The notes beneath the pieces were generated by a model. It saw only the letters and a list, made by a program, of their open reading frames with translations. It was not told where the DNA came from and made no database searches. From IMG/VR virus record IMGVR_UViG_3300046819_000105, positions 1 through 49,719 of that record: 49,719 bases of DNA. One strand, written 5' to 3'. Position numbers and translations under genes: made by a program. The DNA is from a virus. Positions 38,818 through 48,018 of the stretch are shown piece after piece; position 1 is the first letter of the stretch; every line of letters starts with the position of its first letter.

Positions 38818-40194
38818 ATGTCAGATTATAATAACATTCCATCGGCAGATTCACCAGGCATATATTCACCACAAGACTTTTCGATACAGTCTTTGGATTT
38901 TATAACGTCAAGTGGTGGTCAAATCGATTTGAAAAAACTCATGGTGGAAATGTCCATCTATGAGGACTTGTATGCCTTCTCAATGTCAGGTCACATTGAT
39001 ATTAGAGACGCACAAGGTTTCATAGAATTGTTACAGTTAACAGGTAATGAATTTATCAAAATTGATTTTGGTAAAATGAAAAATGCACCAAACAACATTG
39101 TACAAACATTTAAAGTGTATAAAGTTGGCAATAGAAAACCTGATGGCAACCAAAACACAGAGAATTACACCATATACTTCTGTTCTGAAGAACTGATGTT
39201 ATCTGAACAAAGCAAGATCAGTCAGTCATACAAAGGTAAAAAGATATCCGAAATTGTACAGGATGTATTGACCACTAAGTTAAAAGTACCAAGTAAAAAG
39301 ATAGAACTTATCGAACCAACAACTGGTGTATATGACATTGTTGTACCTAGATTGAAACCATTTGAGGCAGTTAGTTGGTTGTCGTTATATGCTAGACCGT
39401 CATCAACGAATCTTGTTGGTGCAGATATGTTGTTTTTTGAAACTAAAAATGGTTACAACTTTAGATCACTACAATCGATGTATGCACAACCAATATATGC
39501 AACATATAAACATCAACCTCAAAACCTGAGTGAACAATCTTTCCAAGATAAGATAACATCAGTATTGAAGTATGAGTTGGTAAAATCGTATGATAGTCTC
39601 AATGACACCAACTCTGGTGCTTTTGCTAACAGATTGATATCGATTGATCCATTAACCAGAACATTCAGAACAACAGATTTCAGTCTATCAAAATACAGAC
39701 AACAATCAAAATCATTAAATCCTGGTGCACCAACAAACTTGACTACGAATAGACTTGGCATTCCTCAAGACCAAAATTACAATGCTAACTTTAAAGTTTC
39801 AGTAAGTAACTCAAATCAATCTAGAGTTCCCTATATTAAAGAACGAGAAGGCGCTACAACAAAAGATATTTTCATAGAAACTATCATTCCCTTCCGTACT
39901 GCACAAATCTCTCTTGCTAACTACACAGTATTGAAGTTATCTATTCCTGGTGATCCTGGAATTACAGTAGGTAGAACAATACAATTTAATGTGTTGTCGT
40001 TGAAACCAACACAAACAAGAAAAGACCTCGACAACTTCTATTCTGGCAAATATCTGGTAACAGCTGTTAGACATGTTGTACAAGCACAAGGTGTATATCA
40101 AACAATTCTTGAAGTTGCTAAAGATAGTACAAATGCAGAATATAGTTCTGTTGATATTAATTCATCCAACTGGAAGTCAGTGACAAATGAGTAA
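38818..40194 (+). CDS. Baseplate hub, gp27-like
   Basis: A 458-aa protein with tail-tube-like repeats in the N-terminus (IDLKKLMVEMSIYEDLYAF, SGHIDIRDAQGFIELL), a LysM-like middle (KGKKISEIVQDVLT) and a hub C-terminus (PGITVGRTIQFNVLSLKPTQ). This is the layout of gp27-type hub proteins (and of P2 gpD). It would hold the central spike formed by the next two genes. It overlaps the gp5-like gene by 8 nt. Confidence 0.8.
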   Translation: MSDYNNIPSADSPGIYSPQDFSIQSLDFITSSGGQIDLKKLMVEMSIYEDLYAFSMSGHIDIRDAQGFIELLQLTGNEFIKIDFGKMKNAPNNIVQTFKVYKVGNRKPDGNQNTENYTIYFCSEELMLSEQSKISQSYKGKKISEIVQDVLTTKLKVPSKKIELIEPTTGVYDIVVPRLKPFEAVSWLSLYARPSSTNLVGADMLFFETKNGYNFRSLQSMYAQPIYATYKHQPQNLSEQSFQDKITSVLKYELVKSYDSLNDTNSGAFANRLISIDPLTRTFRTTDFSLSKYRQQSKSLNPGAPTNLTTNRLGIPQDQNYNANFKVSVSNSNQSRVPYIKEREGATTKDIFIETIIPFRTAQISLANYTVLKLSIPGDPGITVGRTIQFNVLSLKPTQTRKDLDNFYSGKYLVTAVRHVVQAQGVYQTILEVAKDSTNAEYSSVDINSSNWKSVTNE

Positions 40195-41164
40195 TACATT
40201 AGGCAAAACCAATTTCTGGATGGGTGTCGTTGAGGACAGAAATGATCCTCTTGCGGTTGGTCGTTGCAAGATTCGTGTTTTTGGTTTTCACACCGACAAC
40301 TTAAAAGAGTTACCTACAGCGGACTTACCTTGGGCATTACCAGCACTAACACCAAACGCATCGAAGTCTTTTGCAGCACCAAGAAATGGTGATTATGTAA
40401 TTGGTTTCTTTAGTGATGGTGAATCTGGTCAAGTTCCTATCTTTACTGGTGTTCTGCCCGGCATCACATCACAAGCACCAAACACAGCACGTGGTTTTTC
40501 ACCACAAGGCACACAGACTGATCCACAACTGCCAACAGGACAAGTAGATCAATCCGTTGGTCAACCAACAATAGTTCCTCTAGCACGTGGCATTATTGCC
40601 AACACCGCTATTGCTGCGGCTGATGCAAACCGAGCACACGTTTGTAATTTCACTGCAAAAATGAACCTAGAAATGTCCACATTGAAGTCTAAGATTTCAA
40701 CGTTGATGGAAGAAATTAGATCCGCAATCAAGTCTCTGTTTGAAGGTACTAAAAATTCTCCATTAACTGAAGAAATCAAACAAAAGGTTGATGCATTAAA
40801 GGCAGAGATTGCTGCCATTAAACGCAAAGCAGAAGATGAACTTGCTAAACTGCAATTTCTAAAAGATTACTATGATGATCTACAAGCATTAATTGCTGAA
40901 ATACAATCATTACCAGCAGAAGCACAACAACTCGTATCTAGTTGTTTACTTGATGCTCAGAACGGTTTAACCGGTGCCATTGCTGACATAAAAGAACAAA
41001 CTGGAATCAACGACATTCAACAAGCAATAACTGATATCAATACTCAAGTATCAGCAGGTGCAGATGCAATAGCATCGGTCACTCAGCAAGTACAGACTAT
41101 CACCACACAGATTGAACAAACCCAACAACAGGGAATATCATTTGTTCAACCAACATTACCATAA
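40187..41164 (+). CDS. 5: gp5-like OB-fold hub protein without lysozyme domain
   Basis: A 325-aa protein. Residues about 10-95 (FWMGVVEDRNDPLAVGRCKI, RVFGFHTDN, YVIGFFSDGESGQVPIFTGV) are the OB-fold of gp5/VgrG. A Gln/Pro-rich linker follows, and residues about 145-315 are long helices with coiled-coil character (MSTLKSKISTLMEEIRSAIK). The T4 lysozyme domain is absent; a Glu/Ala-rich helical arm takes its place. The beta-helix is in the next gene. Confidence 0.85.
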   Translation: MSNTLGKTNFWMGVVEDRNDPLAVGRCKIRVFGFHTDNLKELPTADLPWALPALTPNASKSFAAPRNGDYVIGFFSDGESGQVPIFTGVLPGITSQAPNTARGFSPQGTQTDPQLPTGQVDQSVGQPTIVPLARGIIANTAIAAADANRAHVCNFTAKMNLEMSTLKSKISTLMEEIRSAIKSLFEGTKNSPLTEEIKQKVDALKAEIAAIKRKAEDELAKLQFLKDYYDDLQALIAEIQSLPAEAQQLVSSCLLDAQNGLTGAIADIKEQTGINDIQQAITDINTQVSAGADAIASVTQQVQTITTQIEQTQQQGISFVQPTLP

Positions 41165-41176
41165 TCGGAGACATTG

Positions 41177-41911
41177 ATGGCAGTAAATAGCTCATGGACA
41201 GAACCGAAATCAGATTATAAGGCCGAGTATCCCTTTAATAATATAACTCAGTCTGAATCTGGTCATTCCATTGAGATGGATGATACTCCTGGTGCCGAGC
41301 GGGTAAGAATACAACATAGGAGTGGAACATTTACTGAAGTTCAAGCTGATGGCAAGAGAATCAATAAAGTTGTTGGTGACAACTACGAGATCATTTATGG
41401 TAATGGTAATGTTCTAATCAAAGGACAATGTAACATTACAGTCGAAGGTCCTTGTACCGTCAATATCATGGGTGATTCTTATGTGAAAATTGATGGTGAC
41501 TGTAAACAACAAGTCAATGGTAACTTAACACAATCGGTGAAGGGTAAAGTTGATATATTCAGTGACAGTGATGTTAATTTGTCTGCTTCTGGAGATATAA
41601 ACCTGCAAGCAACAGCAGTTAATGTTAATGCTGACTTGAATGTTCGTGGTTACGTTTCTTCAACGCAGAGTGTTTCGGCTGCAGGTAATGTTACAGCAGG
41701 CAATAAGTGTTATGCCAATATTAGTTTTGAGACTATGGGATACATTAGTGCCGGAGCACCGACAGCACTCTTTCCTATACCAGGATATATATCTGGATTA
41801 CAGATAACAGACATGGTAAGATCGATGCAAATGGACAGAATGATCTATGACATCCATACGCATCCAATTCCACACCCATCACCATCTGGTCCACCGATTC
41901 AGAAAAAGTAA
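41177..41911 (+). CDS. Central spike beta-helix (gp5 C-terminal type)
   Basis: A 244-aa protein starting at ATG 41177 (GGAG at 41167-41170). Regular short strands (NVLIKGQCNITVEGPCTVNI, MGDSYVKIDGDCKQQVNGNL, VKGKVDIFSDSDVNLSASGD) form a triangular beta-helix like gp5C and VgrG. The C-terminus has IYDIHTHPIPHPSPSGPP, where His-x-His may bind iron at the tip as in P2 gpV. It is the needle that would pierce the outer membrane. Confidence 0.85.
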   Translation: MAVNSSWTEPKSDYKAEYPFNNITQSESGHSIEMDDTPGAERVRIQHRSGTFTEVQADGKRINKVVGDNYEIIYGNGNVLIKGQCNITVEGPCTVNIMGDSYVKIDGDCKQQVNGNLTQSVKGKVDIFSDSDVNLSASGDINLQATAVNVNADLNVRGYVSSTQSVSAAGNVTAGNKCYANISFETMGYISAGAPTALFPIPGYISGLQITDMVRSMQMDRMIYDIHTHPIPHPSPSGPPIQKK

Positions 41912-41920
41912 GGTTAAATG

Positions 41921-42727
41921 ATGAGCATATATGGTAGATTAGGTTACAATTTCGATTCATCAAAGTTTGGTGATGCACTGTACTTCACTGATGGTGTCTC
42001 GGCATATATGAATTCTACGCCATTGTTGTTAAAGACATGGCAAGTTGGTGATATTGCAAACAATACTGCATCTGGTTACTATCAAAACCCACATAATGAT
42101 GTTTTGGCAACACTTGCTATTTTCGTTGGCGGCATCTCATCATATGCAAACACAGAATACTACATCTACAATGAAGCACCAGATAGTGCAAACAATCTTG
42201 CCAATGTTGCTGGGCCAACAACAACATCACTAACAGATTTCGCTATACACACAAATAACATTTCTGGTGTCACAAATTCAACAGATACTTCTGTTTATCC
42301 TGATTTAAATATGGCTATGGGTGTTGGTCGAGAAATGTTAACATTGACCAATAAATCTGATGGTGTACAGAATAATGTTCCAATTCTCGGCAACTTCACC
42401 AGTCTCTATATTAACTCCGATTTGATTGAACTCAATAGCAGATTAGCAAATGACTACATCATGCTAAGCAACTCGTTCGTGGAAACAGGTAATACAAGCA
42501 ATATATCTAATGCTGACGTAAATATGATTTTAAGTGATGTTGAAGAATTAAAAACATTATTAGACACAAGAAGAAATGGTGATATTGCTTTCTATCAAAA
42601 TTCATATGCCGTTTTAAGAGATTATCAAACAGTATCACAATTCTCTGTTATTGGTGCTACACAAAATTCATTGATACAGTTAATCGGAACAGATAAACTG
42701 AAAGAAGATTTAGGACAAACAACATGA
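41921..42727 (+). CDS. Structural protein, fibre-related, 268 aa
   Basis: Starts at ATG 41921 with AAGG upstream (41918 also possible). The N-terminal YGRLGYNFDSSKFGDALYFT resembles a tail-fibre attachment part, and the rest is Asn/Thr/Ser-rich beta material with a helical C-terminus. It lies between the spike and the tail fibre and overlaps the fibre by ATGA. Probably a baseplate or fibre-base protein. Confidence 0.65.
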   Translation: MSIYGRLGYNFDSSKFGDALYFTDGVSAYMNSTPLLLKTWQVGDIANNTASGYYQNPHNDVLATLAIFVGGISSYANTEYYIYNEAPDSANNLANVAGPTTTSLTDFAIHTNNISGVTNSTDTSVYPDLNMAMGVGREMLTLTNKSDGVQNNVPILGNFTSLYINSDLIELNSRLANDYIMLSNSFVETGNTSNISNADVNMILSDVEELKTLLDTRRNGDIAFYQNSYAVLRDYQTVSQFSVIGATQNSLIQLIGTDKLKEDLGQTT

Positions 42728-44367
42728 GTTTTTCAATTCCAATTCCCTACTCATCGTTTGAAAAGATTTCTTCTTATGGTCTAGATACCATAACATTAAC
42801 TGGAACAGGCGTTTCATTTGATAATGGAACAACAGTAAACTCATCATATGGAGTTACTCCAACTGTTCCAGACACAGGACAATTAGCATACAATCAGGCA
42901 AATACAGCCTTTGCACAAGCGAATTCTGGAATCACTTTCACGCAACAAGTGTATGACTTTGCTAATACGATTGGTGGCGGTTCAGCTATCGATAACGTAG
43001 CAAGAACATCAGCACAGACAGCATTTACATTAGCAAATAACACAAACATATCATTATCACAACAACTATCAACTAATGTTGCTTTATTCCAATCAGTAAA
43101 TGATGCACAGAATACATACACATCTGGTGCATACTCATTAGCAAATGCTAGCGTACAAAGAGTTAATGCGAACACAAGTTATGCTGTTCCAACATCAGGT
43201 ACAATTAGTATAGTTGGTATAAATGGCCTGTCTGTTACTGGCGTTAGCAATGTGATACACATTATTCCACCACAAGATTTGCGTACAACAGCAGTAACAC
43301 AATTTGGATCCATGACTTTGAGTAGTCCTTTACCAATAACCTCTGGTGGTACAGGAACAACTTCAGCAGCCGCAGCTTTAACTACATTGTTACCTACAGG
43401 GACAACATCAGGTTATGTTCTGACAACCGGTGGACCAGGTTCTTTCTATTGGTCCGCACCAACTGGAGGTGGTGGAGGTGGTGTTACTCCGGGAACATCA
43501 ATCAATACAACGAGATCGTTCCCAACAGTTAATGTCGGCCAAACTCTGTTCTACACCCCAACATATGTTCCTGGTGCATCACAGTTAAGAGCATATGTTG
43601 ATGGCGTCAGACAGTTTAATTCTGCATATACAGAAACATCTAATAATACTATAACTTTTGCTACAGGTTTAAGCGGTACGGAATCGGTAATGTTTGAAGT
43701 TGATGGATATTATGTAAATCCCTATTATGCAAACAATATCACGTTTACTGCACCTGTTGGTGGAATATCAGCAACAGCAAACACAATACAACTAGCAATT
43801 CAAGATGTTGAGGTCAGAAAGGCAACTCTAGATTCACCACAATTTATTGGAATACCAACAGCACCAACACAACCACAGACCACATCGAATACCACGATAG
43901 CAACAACCGCATATGTACAATCGGCAGTTGCTGCATTGTTACCATCTGGCACATCAATACTGTTTCAACAATCAACCGCACCAACTGGTTGGACAAAACA
44001 AACAACACACAACGACAAAGCTCTAAGGGTTGTTTCTGGTTCTGTTAGTTCTGGTGGTTCTGTTGCATTTAGTACAGCATTTGCATCCCAAGCAGTTAGT
44101 GGTAGTGTGGGTTCAACAACACTATCTGAATCGCAGATTCCTTCACACGTTCACGTTTACGGTGGCGATGATATGATTGCCTCACAAGGTGGTTTTACCG
44201 TAGTTAGTGGATTCTCTTATGATGCAACATCAACATCATCAGGTGGTGGCGTCAGAATGAATACTTATTCCACTGGAGGCAGCGGTTCACATAATCACAG
44301 TTTCTCAGGTACAGCAATCAATCTTGCCGTCAATTATGTTGATGTTATAATTGCAACTAAGGATTAA
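42724..44367 (+). CDS. Tail fibre with collar-type tip domain
   Basis: A 547-aa protein. The N-terminus is a repeat-rich shaft (AYNQANTAFAQANSGITFTQ), followed by beta regions and Gly-rich linkers (GGTGTTSAAAAL, GGGGGG). Residues about 410-547 form a tip domain: SILFQQSTAPTGWTKQTTHN, DKALRVVSGSVSSGGSVAFS, HVHVYGGDD and GSHNHSFSGTAINLAV. This is the collar/short-tail-fibre receptor domain with His-x-His iron sites, as in T4 gp12. Probably binds the host surface. Confidence 0.85.
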   Translation: MSFSIPIPYSSFEKISSYGLDTITLTGTGVSFDNGTTVNSSYGVTPTVPDTGQLAYNQANTAFAQANSGITFTQQVYDFANTIGGGSAIDNVARTSAQTAFTLANNTNISLSQQLSTNVALFQSVNDAQNTYTSGAYSLANASVQRVNANTSYAVPTSGTISIVGINGLSVTGVSNVIHIIPPQDLRTTAVTQFGSMTLSSPLPITSGGTGTTSAAAALTTLLPTGTTSGYVLTTGGPGSFYWSAPTGGGGGGVTPGTSINTTRSFPTVNVGQTLFYTPTYVPGASQLRAYVDGVRQFNSAYTETSNNTITFATGLSGTESVMFEVDGYYVNPYYANNITFTAPVGGISATANTIQLAIQDVEVRKATLDSPQFIGIPTAPTQPQTTSNTTIATTAYVQSAVAALLPSGTSILFQQSTAPTGWTKQTTHNDKALRVVSGSVSSGGSVAFSTAFASQAVSGSVGSTTLSESQIPSHVHVYGGDDMIASQGGFTVVSGFSYDATSTSSGGGVRMNTYSTGGSGSHNHSFSGTAINLAVNYVDVIIATKD

Positions 44368-44369
44368 AA

Positions 44370-44882
44370 ATGTTAACAAAAGTAACATCATCCGTTTTAG
44401 ATCAATATGCTGTATTTCCTAGTGGAACAGTTATGTTGTTCCAACAATCATCGGCACCAATTGGTTGGACAAAGCAAACAACACATAACGACAAAGCGTT
44501 GAGGGTTGTATCAGGATCAACAAGTAGTGGAGGTTCAGTTGCTTTTAGTACAGCATTTGCGTCCCAGGCCGTTGCAGGATCAGTGTCGATAAACAACACT
44601 ATGGCTGTTGGTGCAACTACGCTTTCAACAGCGCAAATGCCAAGCCACAACCATAATTCCGGCTTGCGAGGAAATTATGCGATTTACGGAAGCGCTGGCG
44701 TTGCATATGACTCAGCATACGATATTACCAGCGCAGGTAGTGCTACTCCAATAACAAGCTCAACCGGTTCCGGTGGTTCTCACACTCACAGCATTTCTGG
44801 TTCTGTCACAGGATCATTTTCTGGAACATCCATAAATATGGCGGTACAATACGTTGATGTTATTTTTGCTTCGAAAGATTGA
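44370..44882 (+). CDS. Second copy of the fibre tip domain, 170 aa
   Basis: A short protein that repeats the tip of the upstream fibre (MLFQQSSAPIGWTKQTTHND, KALRVVSGSTSSGGSVAFST, HNHNSG, GSHTHSISG) with a 17-residue N-terminus in place of the shaft. It starts 2 nt after the fibre stop. The central His-rich loop differs. It may be a co-assembled tip subunit or a spare receptor module. Confidence 0.8.
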   Translation: MLTKVTSSVLDQYAVFPSGTVMLFQQSSAPIGWTKQTTHNDKALRVVSGSTSSGGSVAFSTAFASQAVAGSVSINNTMAVGATTLSTAQMPSHNHNSGLRGNYAIYGSAGVAYDSAYDITSAGSATPITSSTGSGGSHTHSISGSVTGSFSGTSINMAVQYVDVIFASKD

Positions 44883-44893
44883 TTGAGGATATT

Positions 44894-45190
44894 ATGGAAC
44901 TAAAACCCGGAACTTACTGCCCACTATTGAAAAAAGACTGTATCCAAATGCAATGTGCATGGTTTACACAAATTCGTGGAACCAACCCAAATACAGGAAA
45001 AGATGTTGATGAATGGGGTTGTGCAATGTCATGGATGCCAATTTTGATGATTGAAAATAGTCAACAACAAAGACACACTGGTGCTGCTGTAGAATCATTC
45101 AGAAACGAAATGGTCAAGGCAAACGAAAGTAGTCAACAAATTCTATTGTCTGCTGCAGGATTAGACACAAAAAGATTAATTGGAGAATAA
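44894..45190 (+). CDS. Conserved T4-like cyanophage protein, 98 aa
   Basis: Starts at ATG 44894 (GAGG at 44885). ELKPGTYCPLLKKDCIQMQC, GKDVDEWGCAMSWMPILMIE and TGAAVESFRNEMVKANE match a protein nearly always present in T4-like cyanophages near structural genes, with four conserved Cys. Function unknown. Confidence 0.85.
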   Translation: MELKPGTYCPLLKKDCIQMQCAWFTQIRGTNPNTGKDVDEWGCAMSWMPILMIENSQQQRHTGAAVESFRNEMVKANESSQQILLSAAGLDTKRLIGE

Positions 45191-45191
45191 C

Positions 45192-45473
45192 ATGAGATTA
45201 ACCATTATCTCTGATGATAAATCAGTAATCAAAGACGGCGTTTACAAGGTAATTGATCCTTTAAACATCGACCCGACAATTCATGCAGTACAATGGTATG
45301 ACACTTGGGGTGAGATTGAATTTAGAAGTACACGAGACGGTAAACCACAGAATGAAACTATTGAAGATATTTCTCAGTTCCAAGATATAATTGTTGATTG
45401 GGAAAATACGGTTTGGCCTCCAGTGGTTGAACTTTCTGCAAATACATCAAATTCTGAAATTTCGATTTCCTAG
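45192..45473 (+). CDS. Conserved fibre-associated protein, 93 aa
   Basis: ATG 45192 with GGAG at 45182-45185. MRLTIISDDKSVIKDGVYKV and HAVQWYDTWGEIEFRSTRDG belong to a small family found next to tail-fibre genes in many phages; a fibre chaperone role is possible but not shown here. Confidence 0.75.
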   Translation: MRLTIISDDKSVIKDGVYKVIDPLNIDPTIHAVQWYDTWGEIEFRSTRDGKPQNETIEDISQFQDIIVDWENTVWPPVVELSANTSNSEISIS

Positions 45474-45545
45474 TTTTGGGCCCAGAAAAAATTGGACACA
45501 CTTCTAAAGTTCTAAAAAGCGATTTACTCCTACACTAAATAAAAG

Positions 45546-45938
45546 ATGGCAACCTTAACACGAATCTACTCCGATATAGATTTTACCTTCACCCGCAAAC
45601 CTGTTGTGGGTGATGTTGCATTGAGCTACGATGAACAGGCTGTCATCCGTTCCATTCGCAATCTATTGTCAACAAAGAACTACGAGAGACCATTCAACCC
45701 AGATTTGGGTTCGAAAGTTGCCGCTTTGTTGTTCGAGAACATATCACCTCTGACATCCGCAGCACTCGAAACGGAAATCAGAACGACAATAGAGAACTAC
45801 GAACCTAGAGCTCAGATAAACTACATCATTGTGTCACCTGATCCTGACCACAATGCATACAGCATGACTTTATCATTCTATATTGAAAATGCAACTCAAC
45901 CGACTACAATATCACTCATATTAGAGAGAAACAGATAA
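45546..45938 (+). CDS. 25: Baseplate wedge protein, gp25-like
   Basis: A 130-aa protein close in length to T4 gp25 (132): YSDIDFTFTRKPVVGDVALS, YDEQAVIRSIRNLLSTKNYE, RPFNPDLGSKVAALLFENIS match the gp25/W lysozyme-like family that links wedge and sheath. No strong ribosome-binding site, but an AT-rich CTAAATAAAAG just before the ATG may be a late-promoter remnant. Confidence 0.9.
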   Translation: MATLTRIYSDIDFTFTRKPVVGDVALSYDEQAVIRSIRNLLSTKNYERPFNPDLGSKVAALLFENISPLTSAALETEIRTTIENYEPRAQINYIIVSPDPDHNAYSMTLSFYIENATQPTTISLILERNR

Positions 45939-45939
45939 C

Positions 45940-48015
45940 ATGGCTGGCGCTAATTCCAATATTCAACTGACAGAGTTAGATTTTAATAAGATTAAGACCA
46001 ATCTTAAGACATTTCTACAGTCCCAAGACACACTAAAAGATTACAACTATGAAGGTTCTGCCTTATCGACTCTTTTAGATATTCTGTCGGTGAATACTCA
46101 ATACAATGCCTTCTATCTGAACATGGTCGGCAATGAAATGTTCTTGGATTCAGCAATACAGAGATCGTCAGTAGTTTCTCATGCTAAAGCATTAGGTTAT
46201 GTACCAAAATCTTCTATTGCGCCAACAGCAACAATCAATTTCAAAGTTAATCAAGTCAATGATGCATCACTAACTTTACCAAAGTTTACCACATTCATGT
46301 CTGAAGCAATTGATGGCGTAAACTATAACTTTGTGACCGCAGACTCTACAACAGTAAATGTAATCTCAAATGTAGCTACATTTAACAACGTGACTTTGAA
46401 ACAGGGTATTCCTGTAACACAGAATTTCGTTGTAGATTCGGCAACTAATCCAACATACACGTTTGAACTGCCTGATCCTAATATCGACACAACAACACTA
46501 CAAGTAACTGTTCAACAATCATCTTCGGTTACTGGAACACAAATCTATGATCTGGCATCAAGTATGTTAAGTGTTGATGGCTCATCAACTGTATATTTCC
46601 TTCAAGAAAACATGAATGGAAATTACGATATCTATTTTGGTGACAATGTTCTGGGCAAACAGTTGGTGGATGGTAATATTGTAACAGCATCTTATGTTGT
46701 GACACAAGGAACAGCATCAGCTGGCGCCAATAATTTTATTGCCATGGATAGTATTTCTGGTTATTCAAACACTGCTGTGTTCCCACTGACTGCTGCATCA
46801 GCAGGTTCATCTAAAGAAACGATTGAATCTATCAAGTACCAGGCACCAAAAGCCTATTCTGCACAAAACAGATCAGTAACAAAAGAAGATTACATTACAG
46901 CACTACAACAGAATACACTAGGTGTTTCATTTGATTCTGTTAATGTTTGGGGTGGCGAAGAAAATGATCCTCCTGTTTACGGTCAAGTGTTTATCTGTTT
47001 GAAACCAACTGGCGGTTATTCGTTAACAGAAACACAAAAGACTCGTTTGATTCAAGATGTAATTAAACCAATTTCGGTAGTTACTGTAACACCAACAATC
47101 GTTGAACCAGATTATACTTATCTGAAAGTTACAGCAAATGTTCTGTATGATCCAAAGAGAACAACATACACAGCAAACCAAATTAGTCAATTAGTAAAAA
47201 CTGCAATCAATAATTTCTCAACAGAGACATTGAATACGTTTGAATCTACATTCTCCGCACCTGATCTGTCGGTTGCAATTCAATCGGCCGATTCTTCAAT
47301 CATCACTAATGAGATTAAGATTCAGGTTCAAAAGAAATTTTATCCAAACTTAACCACACCAACAACATACAACCTATACTTTGGCACAGAACTCGCTAAG
47401 TCAACATTCTTAAGTGGTATTAATAGTTCTCCTGCTACACAGTTTAGAGATCCAATCAATCTAGCCAATATAATTGATGGTGTTTATGTGGAAGAAGTTC
47501 CTTCTGCAACAGGCGGTGTAGAATCTATCTCTATCGTTAATCCTGGTTTTGGTTACCAATATGCACCCACGGTCGAAATACTGGGTGATGGTACTGGTGC
47601 AAAAGCTGAGGCTATTATCAACACGAGCGGTTCATTGAGATCGATTCGTGTGGTTACACCAGGAACAGGTTACACAAGTGCGTTGGTCAAGATAACACCT
47701 TCGTCAAACGATACAACTGGCCAGATGGCAGTAGCGATAGCTAACCTAGAAGGTCGTTACGGCACATTAAGAGAATACTATAACAACACAGAAAACGTTA
47801 AGACCGTTTTCAATGCTGATTGTGGAACTATTGACTATATGAATGGCATAGTCAAACTGACTGCTTTTGGTCCTAGTGCTGTAGATAATGATCTAGGTCA
47901 ATTAACAATTACTGCTACACCAACTTCAACAATCTTATCTTCTTCACGAAATAAGATCATCACGATTGATCCTTTTGATTCAAATTCAATTGTCGTAAAT
48001 GTTACCGCAAAGTAA
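45940..48015 (+). CDS. 6: Baseplate wedge protein, gp6-like
   Basis: A 691-aa protein (T4 gp6 is 660). DTLKDYNYEGSALSTLLDIL, NTQYNAFYLNMVGNEMFLDS, ALGYVPKSSIAPTATINFKV match the gp6/P2 J-type wedge family. The C-terminal part adds SIVNPGFGYQYAPTVEILGD and RVVTPGTGYTSALVKITPSS, Gly-Tyr repeats also seen in the next protein. gp6 forms the wedge ring and interacts with gp25. Confidence 0.9.
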   Translation: MAGANSNIQLTELDFNKIKTNLKTFLQSQDTLKDYNYEGSALSTLLDILSVNTQYNAFYLNMVGNEMFLDSAIQRSSVVSHAKALGYVPKSSIAPTATINFKVNQVNDASLTLPKFTTFMSEAIDGVNYNFVTADSTTVNVISNVATFNNVTLKQGIPVTQNFVVDSATNPTYTFELPDPNIDTTTLQVTVQQSSSVTGTQIYDLASSMLSVDGSSTVYFLQENMNGNYDIYFGDNVLGKQLVDGNIVTASYVVTQGTASAGANNFIAMDSISGYSNTAVFPLTAASAGSSKETIESIKYQAPKAYSAQNRSVTKEDYITALQQNTLGVSFDSVNVWGGEENDPPVYGQVFICLKPTGGYSLTETQKTRLIQDVIKPISVVTVTPTIVEPDYTYLKVTANVLYDPKRTTYTANQISQLVKTAINNFSTETLNTFESTFSAPDLSVAIQSADSSIITNEIKIQVQKKFYPNLTTPTTYNLYFGTELAKSTFLSGINSSPATQFRDPINLANIIDGVYVEEVPSATGGVESISIVNPGFGYQYAPTVEILGDGTGAKAEAIINTSGSLRSIRVVTPGTGYTSALVKITPSSNDTTGQMAVAIANLEGRYGTLREYYNNTENVKTVFNADCGTIDYMNGIVKLTAFGPSAVDNDLGQLTITATPTSTILSSSRNKIITIDPFDSNSIVVNVTAK

Positions 48016-48018
48016 TAA

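Noticed and set aside
45474-45545. Terminator between the fibre-associated gene and gp25
   Set aside because: A short GGGCCC palindrome and A-rich DNA are present but no stable stem followed by a T-run.
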